Shown here piece after piece: positions 54,230 to 62,912 of a stretch of DNA of 64,000 nt (the stretch's first letter is position 1; the number at the start of each line of letters is the position of its first letter). A program made the translations under genes and the position numbers. Under the pieces are notes generated by a model that searched no databases, was not told where the DNA came from, and was given only the letters and a program-made list of their open reading frames with translations. Source of the DNA: Paraburkholderia sacchari (lineage in GTDB: Bacteria; Pseudomonadota; Gammaproteobacteria; Burkholderiales; Burkholderiaceae). The stretch spans positions 1-64,000 of the forward strand of contig NZ_JTDB02000016.1 of NCBI RefSeq assembly GCF_000785435.2. The letters run 5' to 3'.

Positions 54230-54278
54230 GCTCGCTGTTTTGCTTTTGCATCAGGGACTTGGCTGGGTTGCCCAGGGC

Positions 54279-54372
54279 TTTTCCACAGGGCCTTCAACAA
54301 AAACTGTGGATAAGCCCGGCGTCGGCCGGATGCTCCGTTGTCCACAGTTTTTGTTGAAGGCCCTGTTGATAA
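54279..54372. repeat. Perfect 26-bp inverted repeat with DnaA-box-like 9-mers
   Basis: Arms at 54285-54310 and 54341-54366 are exact reverse complements separated by 30 bp. DnaA-box-like 9-mers are TTTTCCACA (54279-54287), an exact TTATCCACA on the minus strand (54305-54313), TTGTCCACA (54338-54346) and a one-mismatch TTATCAACA on the minus strand (54364-54372). The region lies between two convergent genes and has no reading frame of its own. It could titrate DnaA, or be a miniature mobile repeat or long hairpin. Confidence 0.6.
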
Positions 54373-54450
54373 CATTGGGAGAGCGAAGCTAACTCACTGA
54401 TCCACAAGGCCGTCCGCACGCCGGAGCACATTGGAGCACCGCGTGGCGCA

Positions 54451-54870
54451 TCAGAAGGTATTGCCGTACTGCAAACCGATGGTGTGGCTGTGCGGCTCGC
54501 GCGACCAGGTGATCGCCCAGTGCGCGAGCCACGCGCCGGTGAACGCGCCCAGCGCATCGGCGAATAGATCTTTGTACGAGAAGCCGCCGCTGGGGCAGGT
54601 GCCGTTCAGGACTTCCAGCGCGAGCCCGGGTACCGTGCCGATCAGCGTACCGTATACCACGGGATGATCGGTGTCGCGCGTGAGCCAACCCCCAAGCGCG
54701 CCGAACGGCGCGGAAACCGCGAAGTGCTCGAGTTTGTCGGTGCCGCCCCAGCTATCCGATTCCACGCGGAAGCCGCTGCGCTCCGTGGCGCAATGGAGGT
54801 CGGCGTGCGCAGCGACGCTGGCCGTGAGAAGCGCTGCGGCGCAGAGGCCGCGATTCGATACGAGTGTCAT
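54451..54870 (-). CDS. Exported YfiM/DUF2279-like protein
   Basis: A 139-residue protein with a signal peptide (MTLVSNRGLCAAALLTASVA to HA). The mature part has DKLEHFAVSAPFGALGGWL and SYKDLFADALGAFTGAWLAHWA, resembling YfiM-like membrane/outer-membrane proteins whose conserved His and Asp residues may bind metal or lie near the membrane. Function unknown. Confidence 0.6.
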   Translation of the reverse strand: MTLVSNRGLCAAALLTASVAAHADLHCATERSGFRVESDSWGGTDKLEHFAVSAPFGALGGWLTRDTDHPVVYGTLIGTVPGLALEVLNGTCPSGGFSYKDLFADALGAFTGAWLAHWAITWSREPHSHTIGLQYGNTF

Positions 54871-55170
54871 GATCGATGTCGTCGAGGTTGTAATGCGCCG
54901 ACGCGCACAGGCTGCATCGGCAGCATATGTGGCGATGGCAGGTCGCTGGATGAAACGCTCGCGATTTATGTGGCAATACGAAGTAATTTATTGTCTGCTA
55001 TCTCGATTTGCGACGCAGTTTAGCAGTTGTATCTTGAAATTAGTGCTCAGATCTTTCTGACGGAAATGGACGACAGACGCGGTGCGGATGGAAGAGGCTT
55101 GAACGAAGCTCGCGCAGTGTAGCTGTTGCTTTATTTGTTTTTGCGCGCGCCTCGGGCCAGGGCGGCGGGC
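54871..55170. other. Intergenic region, no gene
   Basis: 300 bp with an AT-rich core (54955-55050). It probably holds the promoter of the YfiM-like gene and the 3' end of the efflux operon. No hairpin terminator was recognised. Confidence 0.3.
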
Positions 55171-56709
55171 TTAGTCTCGCGCCGGGGTCGTCGCGGCACG
55201 AGCTCGAGCGTTGGACGCCGAGGCACCGGCGCTCGTTGGCGGCTGCCCCATTGCCTGGAACAGCGCGGCCGTATCCGAGAGACGCGTGCCGCGATAGCGG
55301 ATTTCATCGAGCCGCGCGTTGCGCCATTGTTGCTCGCTCTGGCGCACGGCGTAATAAGGCACCGCACCCAGCTTGTAACGTGCGTTCGTCTCGTCAAAGA
55401 CGCCCTGCGCGGTCTGCGCCGACGTGCCGGCTGCATCAAGCGCCTCGGCGTCGTGCTCGAGCGCGGCAAGCCGGGTGGCGACGTCCTGGAACGCCGCGAG
55501 CACGGTCTGCTTGTATGACGCATTGGCCGCATCGTAGGACTGTAACGCCGCGCGACGCTGTGCGAGGAGTGCGCCGCCGTGAAACAGCGGCTGCGTGAGC
55601 GAGGCGCCGAGCATCCAGAGCGCGCCCGCGCCGGAGGTCAACATGGGCCAACTGAAGCCGGCCTTGCCGAGGTCCGCGGAAAGCGTGATGCTCGGGAACA
55701 TCTGCGCCGTGGCGGCGCCTACATCGGCGGACGCTGCAATCAGCGCCGCGCCGGCGGCCTGGATATCGGGCCGCGACTCGAGCAGCGCCGAGGGCACGAC
55801 GACCGGCACCTGAGCGGGCAAGGTCAGGCTGGCGAGGTCGAGGTCGGGCGGTGCGGCGTCGGGCGTGCGCCCGAGCAGCACGGCGAGCGCGTGGCGCAGC
55901 GCCGAGCGTTGCTGGCGCAGCCCAGGCAAGTTCGCGGCGAGCGAAGCGGCGCTTTGCTGCGCGTTGAGCAGATCGGTGTGCGAGGCCGCGCCTAGCGCGT
56001 AGCGCTTTTGCACGTCGTCGGCCTGTGCGTTGGCGAGCGCGACGAGCTGCTCGGTCGTGTCGATCTGCGCGCGCAGCGTGGCCGCGCCCAGCGCGCTCGT
56101 CACGATGTTCGCCGCGAGCGCGCGGCGTGCCGCCTCGTACTCGAATGCCTGCATGTTCACGCGTGCGGCGAGCGCGGTGTTGTTCAGTCGCGTCGCGCCG
56201 AAAATGTCGAATGTGTAGTTCACCCGAACGAGGCCCGCGAACACATCGTACTGGAGCTTGTCGACGCCGAGCTGCGGGGGGGCCGGCACATGCTGGCGCT
56301 GCGCGACGCCGAGCGCGTCGACGGTGGGCAGCATCGAGCTGCCCACCTGGCCGCGCAACTGCTCGCGTGCGGCTTGCAGGCTATGATCGGCGGAGGCAAG
56401 GTTCGGATTGTTGGCGAGGCCTTCATCGACGAGCGCATCGAGTTCGGGCGATCCATAGAGCGTCCACCATTGCGGCACCGGTTGCGCACCTGTCACGAAT
56501 TGCTGGGCGACGCCTTGCGCCGCCACCGTTTGCGCGGGCTGCGCTTGCGCGCCATAGTGCGCGGGTTCGGGCATCGCGGGCGGCGCGCCGCCCGGACCCC
56601 ATGCGCAGGCGCTCGCGAACAGCGTGCACAGCGCTGCCGCGCCCGTGCGCAGGCTCGCTGGACTCCATGCGAGCGAACGGCGCGTCTTCATCGGTGCGGA
56701 CTCTTTCAT
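55171..56709 (-). CDS. RND efflux outer-membrane lipoprotein (NodT/OprM family)
   Basis: A 512-residue outer-membrane factor. A lipobox (LFASAC, about residue 35) predicts lipid anchoring. LDALVDEGLANNPNLASADHSLQAAREQLRGQVGSSMLP is the NodT-family start and repeated helical hairpins follow. It forms the exit duct of the tripartite pump with the two genes upstream. ATG 56709 overlaps the RND gene stop (ATGA). Confidence 0.92.
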   Translation of the reverse strand: MKESAPMKTRRSLAWSPASLRTGAAALCTLFASACAWGPGGAPPAMPEPAHYGAQAQPAQTVAAQGVAQQFVTGAQPVPQWWTLYGSPELDALVDEGLANNPNLASADHSLQAAREQLRGQVGSSMLPTVDALGVAQRQHVPAPPQLGVDKLQYDVFAGLVRVNYTFDIFGATRLNNTALAARVNMQAFEYEAARRALAANIVTSALGAATLRAQIDTTEQLVALANAQADDVQKRYALGAASHTDLLNAQQSAASLAANLPGLRQQRSALRHALAVLLGRTPDAAPPDLDLASLTLPAQVPVVVPSALLESRPDIQAAGAALIAASADVGAATAQMFPSITLSADLGKAGFSWPMLTSGAGALWMLGASLTQPLFHGGALLAQRRAALQSYDAANASYKQTVLAAFQDVATRLAALEHDAEALDAAGTSAQTAQGVFDETNARYKLGAVPYYAVRQSEQQWRNARLDEIRYRGTRLSDTAALFQAMGQPPTSAGASASNARARAATTPARD

Positions 56710-59700
56710 GATGCGTTCTCCGCATTGGGGCGTGGCGCGTCGGTCTCGCTGCTGCGCACGCGGAACGCGGTGGCATACAGTGCGGGCAGGAAGAACAGGG
56801 TGAGCACGGTTGCGCTCGTGATGCCGCCCATCAGCGCGGTCGCCATCGGCCCGAAAAAGTTCGAGGGCACGAGCGGAATCAGCGCGAGCACGGCGGCCGC
56901 CGCGGTCAGAATGATCGGGCGGAAGCGCCGCACCGTTGCGCCAACGATGGCGTCGAAGCGCTTGTGTCCGGCGCGGATGTCGCTCTCGATCTGGTCCACG
57001 AGAATCACCGAGTTGCGCATGATGATGCCGAACATGGCAATCACGCCCAGCATCGCGACGAAGCCGAACGGCTCGCGGAAGATGATCAGCGCGAGCGCGA
57101 CGCCGATCAGCCCGAGCGGCGCGGTGAGCACGACCATCATGACGCGCGAGAGGCTTTGCAGCTGGATCATGAGCAGCGTGAGCACGGCGATCGCGAGGAT
57201 CGGCAACTGCGCGTAGATCGACGCCTGGCCTTTCGCGCTTTCCTCGACTGAGCCGCCGACTTCGATGCGGTAGCCGGAGGGCAGTGTGGCGCGTATCGGC
57301 TCCAGCTGCTTATGCAGCGCATGCGTGACGTCGATGCCTTGCGCGCCCGCTCGCACGTCGGCTTGCACGGTGAGCGTGGGCTGCCGGTCGCGCGACCAGA
57401 TCACGCCGTATTCGAGCGTGTTCTCGAGATGCCCGATCGCGCCGAGCGGCACGGGGCCGTTCGGTGTAGGCATGGCGAGCGAGAGCATATGGGCGGGCGC
57501 CACGCGTTCGTTCGGCGGCGAGCGCAGGTCCACGCCGATCAGCTTGTCGCGTTCGCGGTACTGCGTGACGGTGTAGCCGGAGTAGGTCATCTGCAGGAAG
57601 TTCGCAACGTCCTGCGAGGAGATGTTGAGCGCGCGCGCCTTTTGCTGGTCGATCTCGAAGTGCAGCGAGCGCTCGGCGGGCTCGTCCCAGTCGAAGTGGA
57701 CGTTGTCGGCGCGTTTGTCGGCGCGCATGATCGCGGCCACGCGCTCGGCAATGCTGCGCACGGTCGCGATGTCGTTGCCGCTCACGCGAAACTGCACGGG
57801 ATAGCCCACAGGCGGCCCGTTTTCGAGGCGCGAAAGACGCGTGCGCACAGCCGGGAAGTCGTTGCGCACCTTCGTTTCGAGCCAGCTCGCGAGCTTCTCG
57901 CGATCCTCCACGGACTTGGTCGTGATGACGAACTGCGCGAAGTTCGGACTCTGCAACTGCTGATCGAGCGGCAGATAGAAGCGCGGCGCACCGGTGCCGA
58001 CGAAGTCGATCGAGTGGTCGATCTCGGGCCGGCCCTTCAGCGCTTCTTCGAGGCGTTTCGTTTCGCGCAGCGTGGCGTCGAACGCGCCGCCCTCGGGCAG
58101 GCGCACGTCCACGAGCAGCTCGGGGCGGTCCGAGCTCGGGAAAAACTGCTGCGGAATCACCGCGAAGCCCGCGAGCGCAAGCACGAACAACCCTCCGGTC
58201 AGTGCGAGCACAACGAAATGACGCTCGATGCACCAGCCGACCCAGCGGCGCAGGCGGTGGTAGAAAGGCGTGTCATAGATGTCGTCTTCGCGATGTTCGC
58301 CGTGCGCCGCGCCTTGGGTGGCGCCCTGTGCGCCGGCGCTGTGTTTGCGCTCGGGCAGCAGCCGATAACCGAGCAGCGGAATCAGCACGACCGCCGCGAA
58401 CCACGATGCGATCAGCGCGATTGCCGAAACCTGAAAGATCGAGCGCGTGTATTCGCCCGTGCTCGATTTCGCGAGCACGATGGGCAGGAAGCCCGAAACC
58501 GTGACGAGCGTGCCGGTGAGCATCGGGAATGCCGTGCTCGTGTACGCGAACGCGGCGGCGCGCGTGCGGTTCCAGCCCTGCGCGAGCTTCACGGCCATCA
58601 TTTCGACGGAAATGATGGCGTCGTCCACGAGCAGGCCCAGCGCGAGCACGAGCGTGCCGAGCGAGACCTTGTGCAGGCCGATGTCGAACAGATACATCAC
58701 GAGCGCGGTAATGGCGAGGACGATCGGAATCGTGATCACGACCACCATGCCGGTGCGCACGCCGAGCGACACGAGGCTAACCACGAGCACGATGCCCACG
58801 GCCTCTGCCACCGCCTCGATGAAGTCGTCGACCGAACGCGAGACCGCGTCGGGCATGCTCGACACTTCCACGAGCTTCAGGCCCGCGGGCAGTTCGCGGC
58901 GCAGCTCCTCGATGCGCTTGTCCAGCGCATGGCCGAGCTCGATCACGTCGCCGCCGGGCTGCATCGTGACGCCGATGCCGAGCACCGCCTTGCCCTGGAA
59001 GCGCATCTGCGTGGCGGGCGGCTCGTCATAGCCGCGCCTGATCGTGGCGATGTCGCCGAGGCGGAAGCTGCGGCCATTCACGCCGATGAGCGTGTCCGCG
59101 AGCGCCTTGAGGTCGGTCAACTGCCCGCTCGGGCGCACGAACACGCGGTCGTCGGCGGTATTGATCGTGCCGGCCGCCGCGACACTGTTCTGCGCGCCGA
59201 TCGCCTGGCCGATCTGCGTGGGCGAAATGCCCAGGCGCGTGAGCTGCGCGTTCGGAATCTCCACGAAGATGCGCTGATTCGGATCGCCGAAATAGTCGAC
59301 CTTGCCGACGTCCTTCACGCGCAAGAGTTCTTCGCGCAGATTGTCGGCATAGTCGTGCAATTGCGCGGGCGAGAAGCCATCGCCTTCGAGCGCATAGATG
59401 TTGGTGTAGACGTCGCCGAACTCGTCGTTGAAGAACGGGCCTTGCACGCCGGGCGGCAGCATTGGCGCGATATCGCCTACTTTCTTGCGCACCTGATACC
59501 AGGTCTCGCGCACCTCGCTCACGGGCGCGGAGTCCTTCATCACGAAGAACACGAGCGATTCGCCGGGGCGCGAATAGCTGCGCAGGTAGTCGATATAGGG
59601 CGTTTCCTGGAGCTTGCGGCCGATGCGGCCGGTGACTTCGTCCTCGACCTGGCGCGCGGTGGCGCCGGGCCAGAAGGTCTGGATCACCATCACGCGGAAC

Positions 59701-59897
59701 GTGAAGGGCGGGTCCTCCGACTGCGAGAGCCGCGAGTAGGAGAGTGCGCCGAAGATCGTGGCGAGGGCGATCACGAAGATGACCAGTGCCTGATGGCGCA
59801 GCGCCCATGCCGAAAGATTGAAGCGCCCTTCGTCATGATCGGAGCCCGGCTCGTGGTCACTCGGCTGGTCACCGCGGCGGTCACTGAGCTGGCTCAT
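56706..59897 (-). CDS. RND-family multidrug efflux pump, inner-membrane transporter
   Basis: A 1063-residue proton/drug antiporter of the HAE-type RND family. Twelve predicted helices and two large periplasmic loops are seen. The proton-relay Asp pair appears in LALGLLVDDAIISVEMM. A low-complexity insertion (about 510-545, HSAGAQGATQGAAHGEHRED) separates the two halves. It is coupled by 4-nt overlaps to the adaptor gene upstream and the NodT gene downstream. Confidence 0.93.
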   Translation of the reverse strand: MSQLSDRRGDQPSDHEPGSDHDEGRFNLSAWALRHQALVIFVIALATIFGALSYSRLSQSEDPPFTFRVMVIQTFWPGATARQVEDEVTGRIGRKLQETPYIDYLRSYSRPGESLVFFVMKDSAPVSEVRETWYQVRKKVGDIAPMLPPGVQGPFFNDEFGDVYTNIYALEGDGFSPAQLHDYADNLREELLRVKDVGKVDYFGDPNQRIFVEIPNAQLTRLGISPTQIGQAIGAQNSVAAAGTINTADDRVFVRPSGQLTDLKALADTLIGVNGRSFRLGDIATIRRGYDEPPATQMRFQGKAVLGIGVTMQPGGDVIELGHALDKRIEELRRELPAGLKLVEVSSMPDAVSRSVDDFIEAVAEAVGIVLVVSLVSLGVRTGMVVVITIPIVLAITALVMYLFDIGLHKVSLGTLVLALGLLVDDAIISVEMMAVKLAQGWNRTRAAAFAYTSTAFPMLTGTLVTVSGFLPIVLAKSSTGEYTRSIFQVSAIALIASWFAAVVLIPLLGYRLLPERKHSAGAQGATQGAAHGEHREDDIYDTPFYHRLRRWVGWCIERHFVVLALTGGLFVLALAGFAVIPQQFFPSSDRPELLVDVRLPEGGAFDATLRETKRLEEALKGRPEIDHSIDFVGTGAPRFYLPLDQQLQSPNFAQFVITTKSVEDREKLASWLETKVRNDFPAVRTRLSRLENGPPVGYPVQFRVSGNDIATVRSIAERVAAIMRADKRADNVHFDWDEPAERSLHFEIDQQKARALNISSQDVANFLQMTYSGYTVTQYRERDKLIGVDLRSPPNERVAPAHMLSLAMPTPNGPVPLGAIGHLENTLEYGVIWSRDRQPTLTVQADVRAGAQGIDVTHALHKQLEPIRATLPSGYRIEVGGSVEESAKGQASIYAQLPILAIAVLTLLMIQLQSLSRVMMVVLTAPLGLIGVALALIIFREPFGFVAMLGVIAMFGIIMRNSVILVDQIESDIRAGHKRFDAIVGATVRRFRPIILTAAAAVLALIPLVPSNFFGPMATALMGGITSATVLTLFFLPALYATAFRVRSSETDAPRPNAENAS

Positions 59898-61120
59898 GAC
59901 GCGAAATCCTCAGGGTGCAGCGGCGCGACCGGGCGCACCTTTTCGCCCGAAGTAACCGTATGCACGCCTTGCAGCACGATGCGCTCGCCGTCGTTCAGGC
60001 CCTGCGTGACCGTAATCGTGCGTGCGTCGTAGCGCGAGACGCTTACGCGGCGCAATTGCAGCACGTTGTCCGCGCCTTGCACGATCCACAGCGCGGGCGC
60101 GTTGCCTTCGTGAAAGAGCGCGGTGGACGGTATCGTGAAGGCGCCGCCGTCGGGCTGCGCAACGGTGGCGGCATGGCCGGAGTCGGCCGCGAGCGCGACA
60201 TTCGCGGTCATGCCGAGACGCACCTCGGCGTCCGGCTGATCGAGCGTGAGCTTCACGCGCCACGTGCGGCTTTGCGGGTCGGCGGCGGCGGCCAGCTCGC
60301 GCACTTTGGCCGTGTATTGCCGGCCCGGCAGCGCGGGCAATGTGACTTGCGCGGTGTCGCCAGTGTGCAGGGCGGCGATGGCGTTTTCGGGCAGATCGCT
60401 CACCACGTCCACGTCGCCGGCCCACGCAAGCTGGTAGACCGGCTGGCCCGCCTGCACGTTCTGGCCGGTATCGGCATTTTCTGCAGTGATGACGCCTGCG
60501 TGATCGGCCGCGAGCACGGTGTAGCGGCGCTGGTCCCGAGCGAGCGCGAGCTGTTGCTTTGCCTGATCGCGTTGGGCCGCGGCCGAAGCATAGGCATCCT
60601 GCGTTTGTTCGAACTGTGCGCGCGCGATGAGGTTGGCCTGAGCCTGGGCCGTGTCGCGATCGAGTTGCTGCTTCGCGAATTCAAAGCGGTGCTGTGCGGC
60701 GTCGTACTGTGCCTGAGCGCTTGCAGCATTCTTCTCGTAGTCGGCGGGGTCGAGGCGCGCGAGCACCTGGCCGGGCTTCACGGTGTCGCCAAGACGGGCG
60801 CTGCGTTCGACGATCTTGCCGTTCACGCGGAACGAAAGCGGGGTGGCGTAGCGCGCCTGCACGGTGCCGGGCCAGGTGGCCGAAGGGCCGGCGCCGTCGC
60901 GGTGGACGATCATCGAGACAACCGGGCGTGGCGAGGGCGCTGCTTCCGGCTTTTTCTCGCAGCCCGCGAGGCTCGCGAGCGCGCAGAGTGCTGCCAAGGA
61001 GGATAACGAGGCAACCCGGGCAAGCGGGCTCACGAGGCGCGCCAGGCCGTGCCGCAGCGCCTGCGGCGTTTGCCGGAGGAACTGGGCCGATGCGACGAAC
61101 CCACCGGATTGATTGCGCAT
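59894..61120 (-). CDS. RND efflux periplasmic adaptor (membrane fusion) lipoprotein
   Basis: A 408-residue adaptor. A hydrophobic segment ends in the lipobox-like LASLAGCEKKP. GTVQARYATPLSFRVNGKIVERSARLGDTVKPGQVLARLDPADYE starts the lipoyl domain, followed by a helical hairpin, beta-barrel and membrane-proximal domain. ATG 61120 has GAGCGGA upstream; GTG 61153 would add 11 residues. First gene of the efflux operon. Confidence 0.9.
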   Translation of the reverse strand: MRNQSGGFVASAQFLRQTPQALRHGLARLVSPLARVASLSSLAALCALASLAGCEKKPEAAPSPRPVVSMIVHRDGAGPSATWPGTVQARYATPLSFRVNGKIVERSARLGDTVKPGQVLARLDPADYEKNAASAQAQYDAAQHRFEFAKQQLDRDTAQAQANLIARAQFEQTQDAYASAAAQRDQAKQQLALARDQRRYTVLAADHAGVITAENADTGQNVQAGQPVYQLAWAGDVDVVSDLPENAIAALHTGDTAQVTLPALPGRQYTAKVRELAAAADPQSRTWRVKLTLDQPDAEVRLGMTANVALAADSGHAATVAQPDGGAFTIPSTALFHEGNAPALWIVQGADNVLQLRRVSVSRYDARTITVTQGLNDGERIVLQGVHTVTSGEKVRPVAPLHPEDFAS

Positions 61121-61357
61121 TCCGCTCGATGCGCCGCGACCGCAATGATTCACATGGACCTCGATACCAGGGCTTGCAATGAGCGCAAACAGTCCCTGAC
61201 GCAGGCCCAGTGCGCCGTGCTGGCTGAGAGGGCCGGGTTGACCGGGCCGGATGACCTCGGGATTGGCTTGTTGTGCTCCGTTGCTGAGTCCGGCCGCGCG
61301 TAGTGCGCTTCGATGTCTCCTGCCTTGCGGGGCGGCCGGTCCCAGATGATTCCATGA

Positions 61358-61383
61358 ATTCTAATACAATGGTGTATCTGAAT
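61358..61383. promoter_or_regulatory. TetR-type operator palindrome
   Basis: ATTC-N2-ATACA-N4-TGTAT-N2-GAAT forms a symmetric 26-bp site with perfect arms, in the AT-rich part of the divergent region between the adaptor gene and the tetR gene. Confidence 0.6.
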
Positions 61384-61467
61384 ACTCATTTGAATCAGAG
61401 GAATCGTTCAGTGCTAGACTCGCGCTACGATCGCGCCGCCTCAATTTCTGTCCGACTTGTCTACGCC

Positions 61468-62100
61468 ATGACGCGCCAACCCGCCAAGCGCACTCGACTC
61501 ACCCGCGAGCAAAGCCGCGACCAGACGCGCGCGCGCCTGCTCGATGCCGCCCAGGCCATGTTCATGCGCAAGGGATTCGTGGGCGCGAGCGTGGAAGATA
61601 TCGCCCAGACAGCAGGCTATACGCGCGGGGCGTTCTATTCGAACTTCCGCAGCAAGTCGGAGCTGCTGGTGGAACTGCTGCGGCGCGATCACGAGGCGAT
61701 GCAGGCCGACCTGCGCGCGATTTTTGCCGCGAACATATCGCGCGACGACATGGAAGCGCGCGTGATCCAGTACTACAGCCGCCTGCCGCAGGACAACAAG
61801 GCATTCTTGCTGTGGGTCGAGGCCAAGCTGCTCGCTGCGCGCGATGCACGCTTTCGTACGCGCTTTAACGCCTTCATGAAGGACAAGCGCGATCAGTTGG
61901 CCGCCTATATCGAGGAGTTTTCGACGCGCGCGGGCACGCCGGTCACGCTTGCGCCCGAGCTGCTCGTGATCGGGTTGATCGGCTTGTGTGACGGCGTGCA
62001 GTTTCTTGCCGCCGCCGATCCGCAGCACGTCACGCCGCCGGTTGTCACGGAGGTGCTTGGCCGCTTCTTTGCGCGCGTGGTGTTCGGGCGCGACGCCTGA
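61468..62100 (+). CDS. TetR-family transcriptional regulator of the efflux operon
   Basis: A 210-residue repressor. The helix-turn-helix (ARLLDAAQAMFMRKGFVGASVEDIAQTAGYTRGAFYSNFRSKSEL) is diagnostic. The C-terminal part is a helical ligand-binding domain related to AcrR-type regulators. Its divergence from the RND operon suggests it represses that operon and is released by pump substrates. ATG 61468 is the start consistent with the family; longer in-frame starts run through the operator. Confidence 0.92.
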   Translation: MTRQPAKRTRLTREQSRDQTRARLLDAAQAMFMRKGFVGASVEDIAQTAGYTRGAFYSNFRSKSELLVELLRRDHEAMQADLRAIFAANISRDDMEARVIQYYSRLPQDNKAFLLWVEAKLLAARDARFRTRFNAFMKDKRDQLAAYIEEFSTRAGTPVTLAPELLVIGLIGLCDGVQFLAAADPQHVTPPVVTEVLGRFFARVVFGRDA

Positions 62101-62119
62101 ACCGTGCGCGCAACAGGCC

Positions 62120-62350
62120 TCAGATGCCGAGGCCTGGACCGTAGTTGCTGCCGATCAGGCGCGTGACCGAGGCCACGTCGCGATAGTCCTGTTCGGGCAG
62201 ACCGTCGAGGATCGCCAGCACCTCGTTGCTCGCGCCGGCGGCGCGAGCGGCTTCCACGAGCTCGTCCTTGTTGGTCGGCCAGCGCACGTCACGCAGCACG
62301 TCGGCGAACTGGAGATCGATTGGCTCTTCGGGAATGGGCGTGGCGGACAT
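62120..62350 (-). CDS. DUF2795 protein
   Basis: A 76-residue protein with the DUF2795 pattern: IDLQFADVLRDVRWPTNKDELVEAARAAGASNEVLAILDGLPEQDYRDVASV. Function unknown; such proteins are common in Burkholderiaceae and actinobacteria. It is convergent with the tetR gene. Confidence 0.85.
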   Translation of the reverse strand: MSATPIPEEPIDLQFADVLRDVRWPTNKDELVEAARAAGASNEVLAILDGLPEQDYRDVASVTRLIGSNYGPGLGI

Positions 62351-62378
62351 CTGGCAGATCCTTTGCGGGCCGTCGCGT

Positions 62379-62645
62379 TCAGGTTTGCTGATGCAGGACC
62401 GGGATCACGGTCTGATCCAGGCGGTGAGGTTTCGGCAGGGACAGGTATTTCCAGTGCTGGGCGCCGATAGCGGCCGGGATATCGGGCGCGGGCGGCGCCA
62501 CAGGGACGTCGTTCATCGGCGAGTGCACGAAGGGCGCCTGAACCGGGGCGCTTGCGCGATCGACCTGGGCGTCCTGGGTGTGCACGGGTGCAGCAAAACA
62601 CGAGGCAGACAACAGCACGGTGGTCATCAGTGTCGAGGTTTTCAT
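62379..62645 (-). CDS. Small exported protein of unknown function
   Basis: An 88-residue protein with a signal peptide (MKTSTLMTTVLLSASCFAAP) and a Pro-rich mature part. AAAGGAGGT, a near-perfect Shine-Dalgarno sequence, sits 7 nt before ATG 62645, which supports strong translation. A much longer in-frame extension upstream is not credible. No family recognised. Confidence 0.75.
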   Translation of the reverse strand: MKTSTLMTTVLLSASCFAAPVHTQDAQVDRASAPVQAPFVHSPMNDVPVAPPAPDIPAAIGAQHWKYLSLPKPHRLDQTVIPVLHQQT

Positions 62646-62912
62646 CGCTCGACCTCCTTTCCTCATGCGGCCCGAGGGTCGCAGCAAGTGCCGTGCCACG
62701 ACGATCCGGCTGACCGGGGCGGCAGGGCGGCCACGGTTCGAGGGCATGGCCTCACGGCGGACCCGGGAAGAGCGTGACGCGCCGCGGCGCGCGCAATGAG
62801 GCAGGAGACGGCGGGCGGGAAACGATGCCCGGGTGCGCACGCGCGAACGACGGTCCCATAATGGCAGCAAATGTGCCAGTACGTCTCGAACGCGCGTGCT
62901 TTTTTGGCCGCG

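Noticed and set aside
54279..54372. DnaA-box cluster considered as a replication origin
   Set aside because: No dnaA, rep or par genes, no AT-rich unwinding element of suitable size, and it sits between converging genes.
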